Shown: positions 31,109 through 40,809, counted from the first letter of the stretch. The stretch: 64,000 bases of DNA from Prorocentrum cordatum (GCA_963575745.1 CAUYUJ010022537.1:155539-219538); one strand, 5' to 3'. The notes: a model not told the origin generated them from the letters alone. Numbers and translations are program-made.

Positions 31109-34100
31109 AGGAGGGGGCCCGACTCGGTGATGGCCTAGTCCAGGCGGCGGGAGGCTGGAAGGAAGCAGTCGACTGCTACCGAGAGGCCTGGACGAGCCGG
31201 TGGGGGAACAACCTGGACGGGGTCTTCGAGGAGGAGCTATGCGAGCTGCTCGACCCCGACCTCAGGGATTACCTCCACCAGATGGTGAAGGGCGGGGTTC
31301 CCGCCCGCCAACCGCTGGCCCAGGTTCGGGCCCCCTCCAAACCGCGCATGAGCGTGCAGGGGCACATGGAGGAGGCGATGGAGAAGTTGTGGAAGGACGC
31401 CAAGAGGGGGAGGGTCCTCCTCTGCGGAAAGGACTCGGAACCTTACCTAAGCGGGGTCCTCTCCTCCCCCTGGGGAAGGGTGCCGAAGATGAACCCCGAC
31501 CGCACGATCTCGGAGGAAGGAAGGTTCATCCACGACCAGAGGGCGATGAACGAGACGGGGCACAAGTACCTCCACCCCCCAGCCTCGCAGCCCCGCCATC
31601 GGGGACTGGCGAGGGAGATCACCTGGTGGAAGGAGCGGCACTCAGGGGTAAAAATCCTGATCGCCAAGCGGGACATAGCGGAGGCCTTCCGCTGGATTTG
31701 GTTACGGGCGGAGGATGCCGGCATGTTCGCCACGGAGGTCCCTGGCAAGGTGGTCGGGATGGAGGGCAACCTGGTGGCCATCTACCTCGTCCTCACCTTC
31801 GGGTGGATCGGGGGCCCGGGGGAGTACATGGCCTTCGGGGCGGCCCTGAAGCAGTACCATGACCGCCACCGGCCGGCCGACCCAGGATGGCACGACGACG
31901 TGCCCCACCACTCGCACCTCCTCATGGACGACGACGTCCTCATCGAGCCCCTCCTGGGACGGCGCCCCTGGATGGCCGCCAGGCTGGCCGAGGAGGGGGC
32001 CCGTAGAGTATTCGGGCCTCTTGCGATCAACGCGGAGAAGAAGGACGAGGAGGGGGAGTTCCGCGTGGACCAGATCTGCTGGGGGGTCCACGTGAACACG
32101 GAGGAGGAGACCCTGCGGCTCCCCGAGGAGAAGGTCAACAAGATCCGGATCCTGCTGAGTGACCCGGCCTACGACACGGGGAACGCCCAGGTAGCTCTGA
32201 AGGATGTCCAGGTCCTCCGCGGCACCCTCAACTTCGCGGCCATCACCTGCCCCCCCCTCCGCCCCGAGTTGGGGGCGGTAGACCGGCTCCTCCGCACTGC
32301 GGACCCGGCTGGGGTTTGGGTCAAGATCAAGGAGAGCAGCGAGGGGAGGGAGAAGGACGCGTGGAACGAGTGGTGGGAGGCGCTGGAAGTTTTCCGCCTC
32401 TACGCGGGAGCGCCCCAGGCCTGGGCCACCCACTTTAACGCAGGCTTGAAGGGGGTTCTCCAACCACAGGAGCGGCTCGCCCTCCCCGGCGGAATGGAGG
32501 AGCTGGTCTGGACAGGAGGGGGCGCCACCGAGACCCGGGTGGGGGCCGCCGACTGGTCAAACGGGGTGTGCGGGGTCATGGATGTCAAGGAGGTCATGGA
32601 GCCGTTCCGCGCGGTTTTTGGGGAGGGAGCCGACATCATCGCCATCTGCGAGCTGTTTACCTTCCTGGTGCTCACGGTGGCCCAGGCCCCGAGATGGGAG
32701 GGGCGCCTGGTCCTCTACGTCACGGACAACACCAACACGGAGATCTGGCTCAACAAGCGGACGGCGAAGAACCGCCTCGCCCGCTACGGACTGCGCCTCC
32801 TCCAGCTCCTGGACACCCGCTACGGGTTTCACACGGTTGCGGCGGGAATCTGGACCAATCACAACAGCAGCATGGGCCTCATCTCCCGGGAGACGAAGAG
32901 CGTAGTCCAGGAGGAGATGAACCGCCTCGGCTTGGAGGAGATCGACCTCAAGGGACCCTGGAGGGAAGTGCTCGCGGGGGCGGAGAAAGGCCGCCCTTTG
33001 GTCCTCCCTGGAGACTCGGAGGAGGGACGCCGGCTGGCTTACCAGCTGGTGGAGCGCCGCCGGGCGCGGGGACCGCCCGCCGGACCCTTGGCCGGGGTGC
33101 AGGTCTTCGAGTGGCGTGCGACCCTCTCCCCCTACTGCCGGGTGGCCGGAGAGATGGGGGCACGGATCGGAGCCACCACCCCCAATCCCGGTTCAGCCGT
33201 GAGCCACCCCTGGTGGGAGGCCCACCAGAATCGACTCGTGGCCGACCGGGCCGGGCGGGCCAGGACCGCGGTGAAGCAGATTTGGGTCACCTGCTCCAGT
33301 GGCAGCGACCCCGCCGGCCGAGAGGCCCTCTACTTCTTGCGGCGCGCGCTCTCCCACGCCGCCACCCTCGTCGTGCTGGGCGGACCTCTGGGCCAGGATC
33401 TGGGGGGAGCCCGCGAGGTCTTGCAGGAGGGTGGGTACGACACTGCGGAGAGCGTGGTGCACACCCACCTCCTGGGGGGCCGGTGCGCCAGGTCGCGCCG
33501 CCTCCTCCTTGCCTGGAGAGACGGGGGGAACTCGGGGAGCGCCGCACTCGCACTCCTGCGGCGGGGCGAGCGATTGGTCCCACTGAACCTCAGCAGCGCC
33601 CTGTTGACGCCCGAGGCGGTCCCTCCGGAGCTCTGCATGCAGGAGGAGGAGGGGAGGGCCCACTGGCGCCACTTCAAGGTCCCTGAGAGGGCCGACCGCG
33701 GGGAGGGAGGGCGCCCCACCGCCCTCCAGGCGGCCGGGACCTGGAAGAGCACCCGGGAGTCGGAGGGGGGCGTCAGGGTCATCTTTAGCCCGATGAGCAG
33801 CGGGCCCGACTACCCACTCTGGCACCCTGACGAGGTCTCCGGGCACTACCCCGTGCTATTGGAAGACACGCGGGGGGGTGGCGCCCCTCGGGTGAGGCGC
33901 TTCGATCCCAAGGAGGCCTGGCAGATTTCCGGGGGCCTCCTTCACGATTGGCGGGAGGGAACCCGAGCGGGGGTCCCTGAGGAGGTGCTCCTCATGGGTG
34001 CCGCCCGCCGTCATGGGGGCGCTCGCGGCGGCGCCCCGCGGCCGGAAACCCCAGACCCAGGCGGAGCCCTAGTGCCCTCTGCTGACGGCGGAGGGGGATC

Positions 34101-34293
34101 AACCTCAGATTGGGGGAGGCCACCTGGCGGACGAGAGGGATCGCCTACGGGACAGCCTCAACTTCGGGAACCTCGCGAAGGGGACGCGCACCTCATACGC
34201 CGTTGCGTGGAGGCAGTGGTGCCTTTTCCTCAAAGTCCGTGGCGGGAGCCCGCTCCTCGCGGGGCTGGGGAGGGAGGGCCGGCGGCAGGATGA
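30841..34293 (+). CDS. DIRS-type reverse transcriptase and RNase H polyprotein
   Basis: A 1150-residue frame; coding signal from about 30890. RT motifs: a lead-in GRVPKMNPDRTISEEGRFIH, motif A AKRDIAEAFRW (31664), motif B LTFGWIGGPGEYMAFG (31793), motif C LLMDDDVLIE (31919), then CWGVHVNTEE in the LG-type motif E position. This is the DIRS/Ngaro pattern. RNase H: GAADWSNG (Asp, 32546), CELFTF (Glu), VTDNTNTEIW (Asp, 32719), TNHNSSMGLISRE. After it, 33120-33950 holds VVHTHLLGGRCARSRRLLLA and VRRFDPKEAWQISGG, which resemble motifs VIII and IX-X of C5 DNA methyltransferases; that part is tentative. The Arg/Gly/Pro-rich end after 34060 is off-frame. Confidence 0.85.
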   Translation: MGGHETPTHHALEGGGGTGDGKLRPSGEGGGEGGGSQPWMPPQRAAGSLGSGTESGNQAQGRAGRTAQDWAQELCTHCADNPKYSPEVVKEGARLGDGLVQAAGGWKEAVDCYREAWTSRWGNNLDGVFEEELCELLDPDLRDYLHQMVKGGVPARQPLAQVRAPSKPRMSVQGHMEEAMEKLWKDAKRGRVLLCGKDSEPYLSGVLSSPWGRVPKMNPDRTISEEGRFIHDQRAMNETGHKYLHPPASQPRHRGLAREITWWKERHSGVKILIAKRDIAEAFRWIWLRAEDAGMFATEVPGKVVGMEGNLVAIYLVLTFGWIGGPGEYMAFGAALKQYHDRHRPADPGWHDDVPHHSHLLMDDDVLIEPLLGRRPWMAARLAEEGARRVFGPLAINAEKKDEEGEFRVDQICWGVHVNTEEETLRLPEEKVNKIRILLSDPAYDTGNAQVALKDVQVLRGTLNFAAITCPPLRPELGAVDRLLRTADPAGVWVKIKESSEGREKDAWNEWWEALEVFRLYAGAPQAWATHFNAGLKGVLQPQERLALPGGMEELVWTGGGATETRVGAADWSNGVCGVMDVKEVMEPFRAVFGEGADIIAICELFTFLVLTVAQAPRWEGRLVLYVTDNTNTEIWLNKRTAKNRLARYGLRLLQLLDTRYGFHTVAAGIWTNHNSSMGLISRETKSVVQEEMNRLGLEEIDLKGPWREVLAGAEKGRPLVLPGDSEEGRRLAYQLVERRRARGPPAGPLAGVQVFEWRATLSPYCRVAGEMGARIGATTPNPGSAVSHPWWEAHQNRLVADRAGRARTAVKQIWVTCSSGSDPAGREALYFLRRALSHAATLVVLGGPLGQDLGGAREVLQEGGYDTAESVVHTHLLGGRCARSRRLLLAWRDGGNSGSAALALLRRGERLVPLNLSSALLTPEAVPPELCMQEEEGRAHWRHFKVPERADRGEGGRPTALQAAGTWKSTRESEGGVRVIFSPMSSGPDYPLWHPDEVSGHYPVLLEDTRGGGAPRVRRFDPKEAWQISGGLLHDWREGTRAGVPEEVLLMGAARRHGGARGGAPRPETPDPGGALVPSADGGGGSTSDWGRPPGGREGSPTGQPQLREPREGDAHLIRRCVEAVVPFPQSPWREPAPRGAGEGGPAAG

Positions 34294-35263
34294 GGACGTG
34301 CTCCTGGACTGGATCGTCCACCTGGCCCATGTCCAGCACCGCTCGGAGGGGGCGATCCGGGGAAAGCTGATGGCGGTCCGCCACTACCATATCGCGGCGG
34401 GATACCCGGACCCTCTGGAGCTGGCCCCCAGACTCGCGCTGGCGCTGGGGGGACTGCGGAGGATGGGCGCCAAGCAGAACCGGAAGTACCCTGTCACCAT
34501 TGAGATGATGCGCTGGCTAAAGGGGAAGTTGGACACCGGGGGGGTAGGAGACGCGGCCGCCTGGGCCGCCCTCACCACCGCTTTCTTCTTTATGCTGCGC
34601 GCCTCCGAGTACCTCGCCGACACCTCCGGGGGTAGGGATTGGGCGGCGGAGCGGGTCCTCTTCGGGGGGGATGTCACCCCGAGGAGGGAGGGCGCGGTCT
34701 GCCCCACCTTCGCGTCCGCGGACGAGGTGGTTATCTACATCAAGGGGAGCAAGACCGACCAGTGCAGTTTCGGATGCTGCCGCAACCACGACGCCACGGG
34801 CAATCCCTTTTGCCCTGTCGGAGCCCTCGCCGAGCTGGAGAGGCTGGCGCCCCAGCGGTGGACCTCGGAGGGAGACCTCCCTCTCTTCCGAGACGGGGAT
34901 GGGAACCCCATCCGGCGGAAGGACATCACCGACCTCTTGGGCCAGGCGGCGAAGGCGGTGGGGATGCATCCCTCGCACATCGGGAGCCGCTCCCTGAGGA
35001 TCGGAGGCGCCGCGGCTATGTACCACGCCATGCCAGACCTGGAGCGGCTCAAGCGGTTCGGGAGGTGGAGGTCGGGCGCCTTCCACGCGTACCTCTGGGA
35101 GGCGCACGAACCCCAGAAGGGCTTCTCGGAGGCGATGTCCGCCCAGAACTACAACCTCACCTTGGGAAGCTCGAACCGCCTGGGGCAGACCCCGCCCGAG
35201 AAGGGAGGGGGGCGGGTCAAGTTCCGGGAGGAGCCCCCGGAAGAATACCACGCGCGCAGCTGA
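34086..35263 (+). CDS. Tyrosine recombinase
   Basis: The frame is open from just after a TAG at about 34072. Residues such as LNFGNLAKGTRTSYAVAWRQ (about 34152-34215) form the N-terminal core-binding domain. The catalytic domain has FFMLRASEYL (first Arg, 34588), KGSKTDQ (Lys, 34741), SRSLRIGGAA (second Arg, 34984; the usual His of the H-x-x-R motif reads Arg), FGRWRSGAFHAYLWE (nucleophile Tyr at 35089). DIRS and Ngaro elements use this enzyme to insert a circular DNA intermediate. The preceding polyprotein frame ends at 34293, so a frame change near 34086-34120 (G runs) is needed for fusion; alternatively it is its own ORF. Confidence 0.85.
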
Positions 35264-35952
35264 CCCGGAGGCGCCCCGGCGGGAGCAGCGTTGCCCCCCT
35301 GCCGCGCGGGCCCCCTCCCAGCCCCACCCGGTTGGCGGGGCGGTAAGCTGGGGAGGGGGGATGCCCGTGGAAGCCATGGCTGGCTGGCCGTAGCATGAGT
35401 AAGCGGAGGGGTGCTGCCCCCTCACCGTATGCCTGTTTTTCCCGCAAGCAGCTGGCACCAAGCTTGCGGCCTTGCGAACCCCTCGGGCTCCAATCTGGGG
35501 GAACCCGCCGGTTTTGACGGCGCCCAGTTGATGTAACCCGTGGAAGGCCCCCCTCCGGGGAGCGGAAGAGCTGCGGTGGGAACGGTTGGTGCGGTGCTGG
35601 ATCCGGTGCGCCGCAGTGGTGACCCTGTGCGCCCGGGGAGTTGGCCTTCCGCAGCCCCGCCCCGCAGTGCCCCCCGGAGGGGCGGATTCTGTTTTTTGCA
35701 ATACTGTTTCCAGTATTCGCGTTACCCCTCTGCAGCTGCAGCTAGTTGCGGTGCCGCGCTACTGTGATTAGTGCGCTTGGCACCCAGGGTTTTGCGCGGG
35801 GTGATGGCGGGCCCGCCTTCCTTCCTCCTCTCCGGCTCCCTGCCCCTCGCCCCTCCTCTGTCTCATTGGCGGGCCCCTAGGGCCATCTTTGTTTGGAGGG
35901 GGGGTGGGCGCCGTTAGGGCGATCCCCCTGGGGAGCGGCCCGGGGCGGGCGT
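35264..35952 (+). other. 3' untranslated region of YR element
   Basis: About 690 bp between the recombinase stop and B1. GC-rich, no ORF signal and no poly-A tract. Holds short pyrimidine-rich blocks only. Confidence 0.7.
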
Positions 35953-36042
35953 GGGCGGAGAGCCTGCGGCTGTGCTCGCGGTCGTCGCCAAAATATGGCT
36001 CTCCCTCCTTCTGTTCAGTTGGCGGGGCTAGGAGGGGAATAT
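35953..36042 (+). repeat. Split direct repeat B1
   Basis: Begins GGGCGGAGAGCCTGCGG and ends GGAGGGGAATAT. 89 of 90 bases match B2. Directly abuts A2. Confidence 0.95.
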
Positions 36043-36043
36043 G

Positions 36044-36151
36044 GTTTCGTTTGGCATGCGCCTAAGCGGTTTTATTCCCCCCTGGCCGTAGTGCTCTGTC
36101 GCCCCTCCTCCTCCCTGCTCCCGCAGCTGTTTAGGTTAAGCAGCGCTTTTT
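36044..36151 (+). repeat. Split direct repeat A2
   Basis: Internal copy of the left terminal repeat; differs from A1 at three positions, all A/G or C/T transitions. Confidence 0.95.
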
Positions 36152-36193
36152 CCACCTCCCACCCCACAACTCTGTTCCCCCGTCTTTTGGACG

Positions 36194-36283
36194 GGGCGGA
36201 GAGCCTGCGGCTGTGCTCGCGGTCGTCGCCAAAATATGGCTCTCCCTCCTTCTGTTCAGTTGACGGGGCTAGGAGGGGAATAT
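36194..36283 (+). repeat. Split direct repeat B2 (right terminus)
   Basis: Right end of the element. Its final AATAT is followed at once by the TAATAATAAC microsatellite flank. 42 bp separate it from A2. Confidence 0.95.
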
Positions 36284-37232
36284 TAATAATAACAATCGTA
36301 TGAAGAAGAAAAAGAAGACTACGAATAATAAACATAATAATAAGACGACGAAGAAGAAGACGACGAATAATAATAATACGAATAATAAGAAGAAGAAGAC
36401 GAAGACGAGGAGGAGGAGGAGGAATACTAATAACGAAGACTAATACGAATAATAATAATGATAAGAGTAAGAAGAATAAGACGAACACCAATAATACTAT
36501 TACGAATACGATGAATAAGAGTACTATTAAGAACAAGAATAATAGTACTACGAACAAGAATAATCATAATAATAAGACGAACACGAATACTACGAAGACG
36601 ACGGCGAACAATTATAATAATAATAATATGAATAATAAGAACAACAATACGAAGAAATATACGAACAATCGTACGAATAATAAAAACACTTGGAATACGA
36701 CACGTAATAATAAACATATTGCTAGTAGTAAGAATGAGAAGACGTATAATAACAATAATAATAATGCTACTACTACTAGTAATAATAATGCTACGAATAA
36801 TACTATGAATACTAATACTACTACTAGTAACAATGATAATAGTAATAATAAAACTTCAACTAATAATAATACTAATACTACTGATAATAACATTAATAAC
36901 AATACTAATAGTAGTAGTAATATTAATACTGCGCAGAATGAGAATAATAAGACTAATAAGAATAATAAGAAGACTAAGACGACGAACAACAACAATAATA
37001 ATAATAATACTAATAATAATAATCATAATAATAATATTAATAATAATACTAACAAAAATAATATTAATAATAATAAGAAACAGAATAATATTCAGAATAC
37101 TAAGAAGACGAATAATAAGAATAAGAAGAATAATCAGATTAATAAGCATAATAATAAGAACAATGCTACTAAGCATAAGAAGAAGACTACGACGAAGACT
37201 AATACTATGAGCACGAATAATACCAATCAGAA
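36284..37232. repeat. (AAT)n / (AAG)n microsatellite, right target flank
   Basis: About 950 bp of AAT, GAA and ACT-rich triplets. The long Asn-rich and hydrophobic frames are artefacts. It continues the target microsatellite interrupted by the YR element. Confidence 0.95.
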
Positions 37233-37550
37233 AAAGAAGAGGAGGAGGAGGAGGAGAAGGAGGAGGAGGAGGAGGAGGAGGAGGAGGAGGAGGAGGAGGA
37301 GGAGGAGGGGGAGGGGGAGGAGGGGAGGAGGGAGGAGGGTGGGGGAGGAGAGGAGGGGGAAGAGGATAGGAGGAGGAGGAGGAGGAGGAGGAGGAGAGGA
37401 GGAGGAGGAGGAGGCGGAGGAGGAGGAGGAGGAGGAGGAGGAGGGGGGCAGGGAGGAGGAGCAGGAGCAGGAGGAGGAGGAGGAGGAGGAGGAGGAGGAG
37501 GAGGAGGAGGAGGAGGCGCGGGCAGGAGGAGCAGGTGGAGGAGGTAGAGG
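37233..37550. repeat. (GGA)n microsatellite
   Basis: GGA triplets with G-run and GCG interruptions. Confidence 0.95.
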
Positions 37551-37589
37551 ATGATGATGATGATGATGGATGATGATGATGATGACGAT

Positions 37590-37647
<58 letters not shown>

Positions 37648-37716
37648 TGATGATGATGATGATGATGAATGCTGATGCTGATGATGGATGATTGATGATG
37701 ATGATGATGTGATGAT
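37551..37716. repeat. (GAT)n microsatellite
   Basis: GATGAT block with GGAT and GCTGAT interruptions, between two GGA arrays. Confidence 0.95.
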
Positions 37717-38244
37717 GAGGAGGAGGAGGAGAGGAGGAGGAGGAGGAGGAGGAGGAGGGAGGAGGAGGGGGAGGGGGAGGGGAGGGGGAGGGGGGGGGAG
37801 GGGGGAGGAGGGGGAGGAGGGGGAGGAGGGGGAGGAGGGGGAGGAGGGGGGAGGAGGAGGAGGAGGAGGAGAGGGAGGAGGGAGGAGAGGAGGAGGAGGA
37901 GGAGGGGAGGAGGAGGAGGAGGAGGGAGGAGGAGGAGGAGGAGGAGGAGGAGGAGGAGGAGGAGGAGGAGAGGAGCAGGAGGAGCAGGAGGAGGAGGAGG
38001 AGGAGGAGGAGGAGAGGAGGAAGGAGGAGGAGGAGGAGGAGGGAGGGCAGGAGGAGGAGGAGGAGGAGGAGGGAGGAGGAGGAGGAGGAGGAGGACGGAG
38101 CAGGAGGAGCATGTGGAGGAGGAAGGAGGTGAGAGAGGGGATGAGAAGGAGGAGGAGGAGGAGGAGGAGGAGGAGGAGGAGGAGGAGGAGAGGAGGAGGA
38201 GGAGGAGGAGGAGGAGGAGGAGCTGGAGGAGGGGGAGGAGGAGG
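37717..38244. repeat. (GGA)n microsatellite
   Basis: About 530 bp of GGA/GGGGGA units. All overlapping Ser-, Pro- and Gly-rich frames are artefacts. Confidence 0.95.
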
Positions 38245-38693
38245 ACCAGCACGTGGCGATGCGCACTATACTTGCGTGGTCGCGCCACCCTGTAATCCGC
38301 TACGGGGCCCCAAGCGTCGCCAGGGACTGGTAAGCCAGGAGCCTACGACTGGCTCACTCCAGCGGGTGAGCCATACTCCAACCATGAAGCGTTTCTTCGG
38401 GTTCTCCTCCTCCTCCTCCTCCTCCTCCTCCTCTCCTACTGCCCTCCTTCCCCCCTTTCCCCCCTCACTCTTCACTCCTCCCCACCTCCCCCTCCTCCCA
38501 GCTCCCTCCACTCTCCTGCTTCATGGAGACCCAGCGCCCTCGCCTCAGCGCCGTGTGCACCAGTTCTCGCCCTTCCCTCCGGAACTCTCTGGGCTTGTAG
38601 GTCTAGGAGTATAATCCGATCAGGTTAAGGGGGAAGCTGGTGGGTTTTCAGTGTGGTCTTCCGTCTGTGGCAGCGTGTGCCGGGGCCGCGGGC
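38245..38693. other. Unassigned interval with CTC tract
   Basis: Contains a short (CTC)n tract at 38405-38432 and pyrimidine-rich DNA to about 38510. No gene recognised. Confidence 0.5.
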
Positions 38694-38905
38694 AGTGTAA
38701 ACCCAAGACTCATCAACGATGTTGCAGTATATTCCCCCCTCCAAGTTCGCTCATCACAGGTCCCTACAAGGATTCATTTTCACTGAGGGAACCCCGTTGG
38801 ATCACCACCGTTCGCAAATCCTGAACCGTACCAGAATCGTGTCGGGGCACCTTTATTGGGACGTCAACACTGCGAATCAATGTGACGGTTGCGCCCTGAC
38901 AGTCC
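38694..38905. repeat. Dispersed repeat family 3, copy B
   Basis: Matches 21852-22120 in block order, starting AGTGTAAACCCAAGACTCAT. More diverged in the middle. Confidence 0.7.
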
Positions 38906-39079
38906 CACTTCGTGCCAATACACCATGTCTGGGACGTCAGTCACACGACTCATTGGACTTGCTGTAGACCCTCAAAACGAACAGGTGTTCGTGAGAACGT
39001 CTGCTTTCGCGCAAACCGACTTGGCGGAACACAGCCTGTGGTGATCGCAGAAGCCTCCAAGCCAAGTGGAGCGCATGCG

Positions 39080-39111
<32 letters not shown>

Positions 39112-39555
39112 TTTTTTTTTGTTCTCTCTCTCTCTCTCCCCCTTCTCCCCCCCTCCTCCGACCCCCCCGTCCCTCTGTGGACCCGTGCCCTGGACGGTGG
39201 CCCTGCGTCCCTCGCTGCCCCCCGAGCGCCGCGACTCGGCGACGCCGCGGGGGCGTGCACCAGGAGACTCTCCCGATCGCCGTGGCCCTCCCGGCCTTCG
39301 AGGAGTAGCTCCGTCTGCGAGGCCTCGGCCGCTGCGGGGGGCGACGGGCGAGGAGCGCGGAGGGGGAGGCCCTGCCCCAGTCTGCTCCTCCCTCCCGCAC
39401 CCGCCTGCCGCGGCCTTCCTGCTCCCACGGTGGGGTTGCGGCCAGAGGCGCCCCCCCCCCTCGCCTGGAGCCCGCCGTCGAGAGGAGGAGGGGATGCGGG
39501 GTCGACGGGGGCTGGAACGGGAGGAGACCGGAGGGTAGGTGTGGGCTGGGAGGTT
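38906..39555. other. Unassigned interval with (CT)n tract
   Basis: A CT dinucleotide run occupies about 39079-39140. The rest is GC-rich with open frames on both strands and no motif. Confidence 0.5.
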
Positions 39556-39821
39556 CTAGGCCTCCTAGATGGGGTCGAAGTAGATGGGGTCGCAGGATTG
39601 CGCTCTATCGCCGATGCATCGGCGATGCATCGGCGATACATCGGCGATGCGGCTCGATGCGGAGCCCGATTTCTCCGCGCTGGCTTCGCCGATACACCGC
39701 CGACGTCGCCGATGCATCGTCGATGCATCGCGGATGCATCGGCGATGCATTGGCGATGCATTGGCGATGTGGAGGGATCCTCCGACCCCATCTACTCGGA
39801 CCCCATATAGGAGGCCTCTAG
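39556..39821. mobile_element. Foldback / MITE-like element with internal 12-bp satellite
   Basis: A 266-bp unit with about 42-bp imperfect terminal inverted repeats: left CTAGGCCTCCTAGATGGGGT onward to GCAGGAT, right the complement ending GGAGGCCTCTAG. The centre is a tandem 12-bp satellite of GATGCATCGGC type. No coding capacity is evident. CTAG at both tips may be part of the repeat or a target duplication. It ends 140 bp upstream of the acyltransferase-like ORF. Confidence 0.75.
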
Positions 39822-39906
39822 ATGTGAGGGGATGGGAGGGGGTGGAGGGGGGAAAGTGCGGGGGGGAGCCAGTGAGCGGGGCAGGAGGGGACGGGGCAGG
39901 CACGAG

Positions 39907-39927
39907 TCGTAGTCGCATCGGCTCAAG
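39907..39927 (+). promoter_or_regulatory. Possible relict spliced-leader sequence
   Basis: Aligns to DinoSL with about 17 of 22 positions: CGTAG, a C.CAT block and an exact GGCTCAAG end. It lies 34 nt upstream of the acyltransferase ATG, where a trans-splice leader would be. Degenerate, so chance similarity is possible. Confidence 0.4.
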
Positions 39928-39961
39928 GCCGAGACTTGCAGGCGCGAGACGCTGCGTCGCG

Positions 39962-40642
39962 ATGGAGGACAAGAGCCTGCTGGCAGGAGACCGCCCCGCC
40001 CTGAAGAGGACGCTGAGCACGATCGAGCGCCAGACCTTGGAGAAAGGCCTTCAGATCGTGAGTGCGACGGCCACCCGTCTTCAGGGCAAGGGACTAAGCA
40101 CGACGAATTTTTTCTTGGGAGTGTCCAACTGTCTCTTTGTTGCGTGGAGCTTCGGGTGTATCCCTCAGCACTTCTGGATCGTGTACATCCTCGAGGCCTG
40201 CGTGCTGTTCCCAGTTCGCTTTTGCCATCAGGCCAGCGCGAAGCCAAGCGAGGTCGCTTATTGGCTGGACTTCTGTTGGGTTGCCAACTTTACGTCCATC
40301 GCGGGAATAGTGGCGCTATTCTTGGACCACTTCCAAGTGATCGCCTTGCCAGGAACCCATTTCCGAAAGTACATGTTTGCGGCCGCCTGGGGGGTCGGAT
40401 GCGGTCCGCTCTTGCTCGCCAGCGCTCTCCTGGGGAATGCACTGATCTTTCACGACGCGGACAATGTGGCCTCTGTCTTGATCCATCTTTTCCCTTCGCT
40501 GGTTCTGCACACCATGCGCTTCCACGGCGACGTGGTGCACAAGGCATGGCCCTCATTCCATCTCAACTATCTGCAGAGCTTCGCCCTCTGCACCCGGCCC
40601 TTCCCTGATTCGGGATGGGAAAAAATACACAGACACAATTAA
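39962..40642 (+). CDS. GPC1-type glycerophosphocholine acyltransferase (DUF2838), C-terminally truncated
   Basis: A 226-residue multi-helix membrane protein. The ATG at 39962 gives MEDKSLLAGD; the open frame upstream runs through the 12-bp satellite and is not native. Family hallmarks appear in order: a first helix (FFLGVSNCLFVAWSFG), FWIVYILEACVLFPVRF, the conserved YWLDFCWVANF, then GVGCGPLLLASALLGNALIF followed by HDADNVASVLIHLFP and HTMRFHG. These correspond to the DUF2838 core, including the FH-x-x-D-x-x-x-S-x-x-I-H motif. In yeast and plants Gpc1 acylates glycerophosphocholine to lyso-PC in ER membranes. Eukaryotic members are about 400 residues, so the C-terminal half is missing: either an intron begins near 40555 or this is a truncated retrocopy. 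The possible relict spliced leader supports retroposition. Confidence 0.8.
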   Translation: MEDKSLLAGDRPALKRTLSTIERQTLEKGLQIVSATATRLQGKGLSTTNFFLGVSNCLFVAWSFGCIPQHFWIVYILEACVLFPVRFCHQASAKPSEVAYWLDFCWVANFTSIAGIVALFLDHFQVIALPGTHFRKYMFAAAWGVGCGPLLLASALLGNALIFHDADNVASVLIHLFPSLVLHTMRFHGDVVHKAWPSFHLNYLQSFALCTRPFPDSGWEKIHRHN

Positions 40643-40809
40643 TCGTCGATTCCACAGAAAATATGGGAAAACATGGGAAGCGGGGGGGAAGACAAACACC
40701 CAGCAAATATGGGAAAATATGGAGGATCCTGTTATTTGTGTGTCCCAGGGCCCCTCCATGCACAGCTTGAAAGCAGTCGGGTCGGAACCGTCAGCGTACC
40801 CTCCTGGGG
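40643..40809. other. Short unassigned interval
   Basis: AT-richer segment with GGGAAAATATGGGAAAA-like repeats; no gene recognised. Confidence 0.5.

Larger units (their letters stand above)
23177..36283 (+). mobile_element. Tyrosine-recombinase retrotransposon, Ngaro/PAT-like
   Basis: A 13.1-kb element with both ends visible. It has split direct repeats: A1 (23177-23284) equals A2 (36044-36151) with 3 mismatches in 108, and B1 (35953-36042) equals B2 (36194-36283) with 1 in 90. B1 abuts A2, so the B1-A2 junction reproduces what circular joining of the right end (B2) to the left end (A1) would give. This A1...B1-A2-B2 order is the known signature of Ngaro/PAT elements. Inside are a large ORF1, gag-like segments with a CCCH finger, methyltransferase-like segments, DIRS-type RT, RNase H and a tyrosine recombinase, in shifting frames. 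Flanks are AAT microsatellite on both sides with no obvious target duplication, as expected for recombinase-mediated insertion. Confidence 0.93.

Noticed and set aside
23177-36283. DIRS1-type inverted terminal repeats
   Set aside because: The ends are direct, split repeats. No inverted termini or internal complementary region were seen, so Ngaro/PAT type fits better.
36511-38288. Asn-rich and Ser/Pro-rich ORFs of more than 300 residues
   Set aside because: Frames through AAT and GGA microsatellites.
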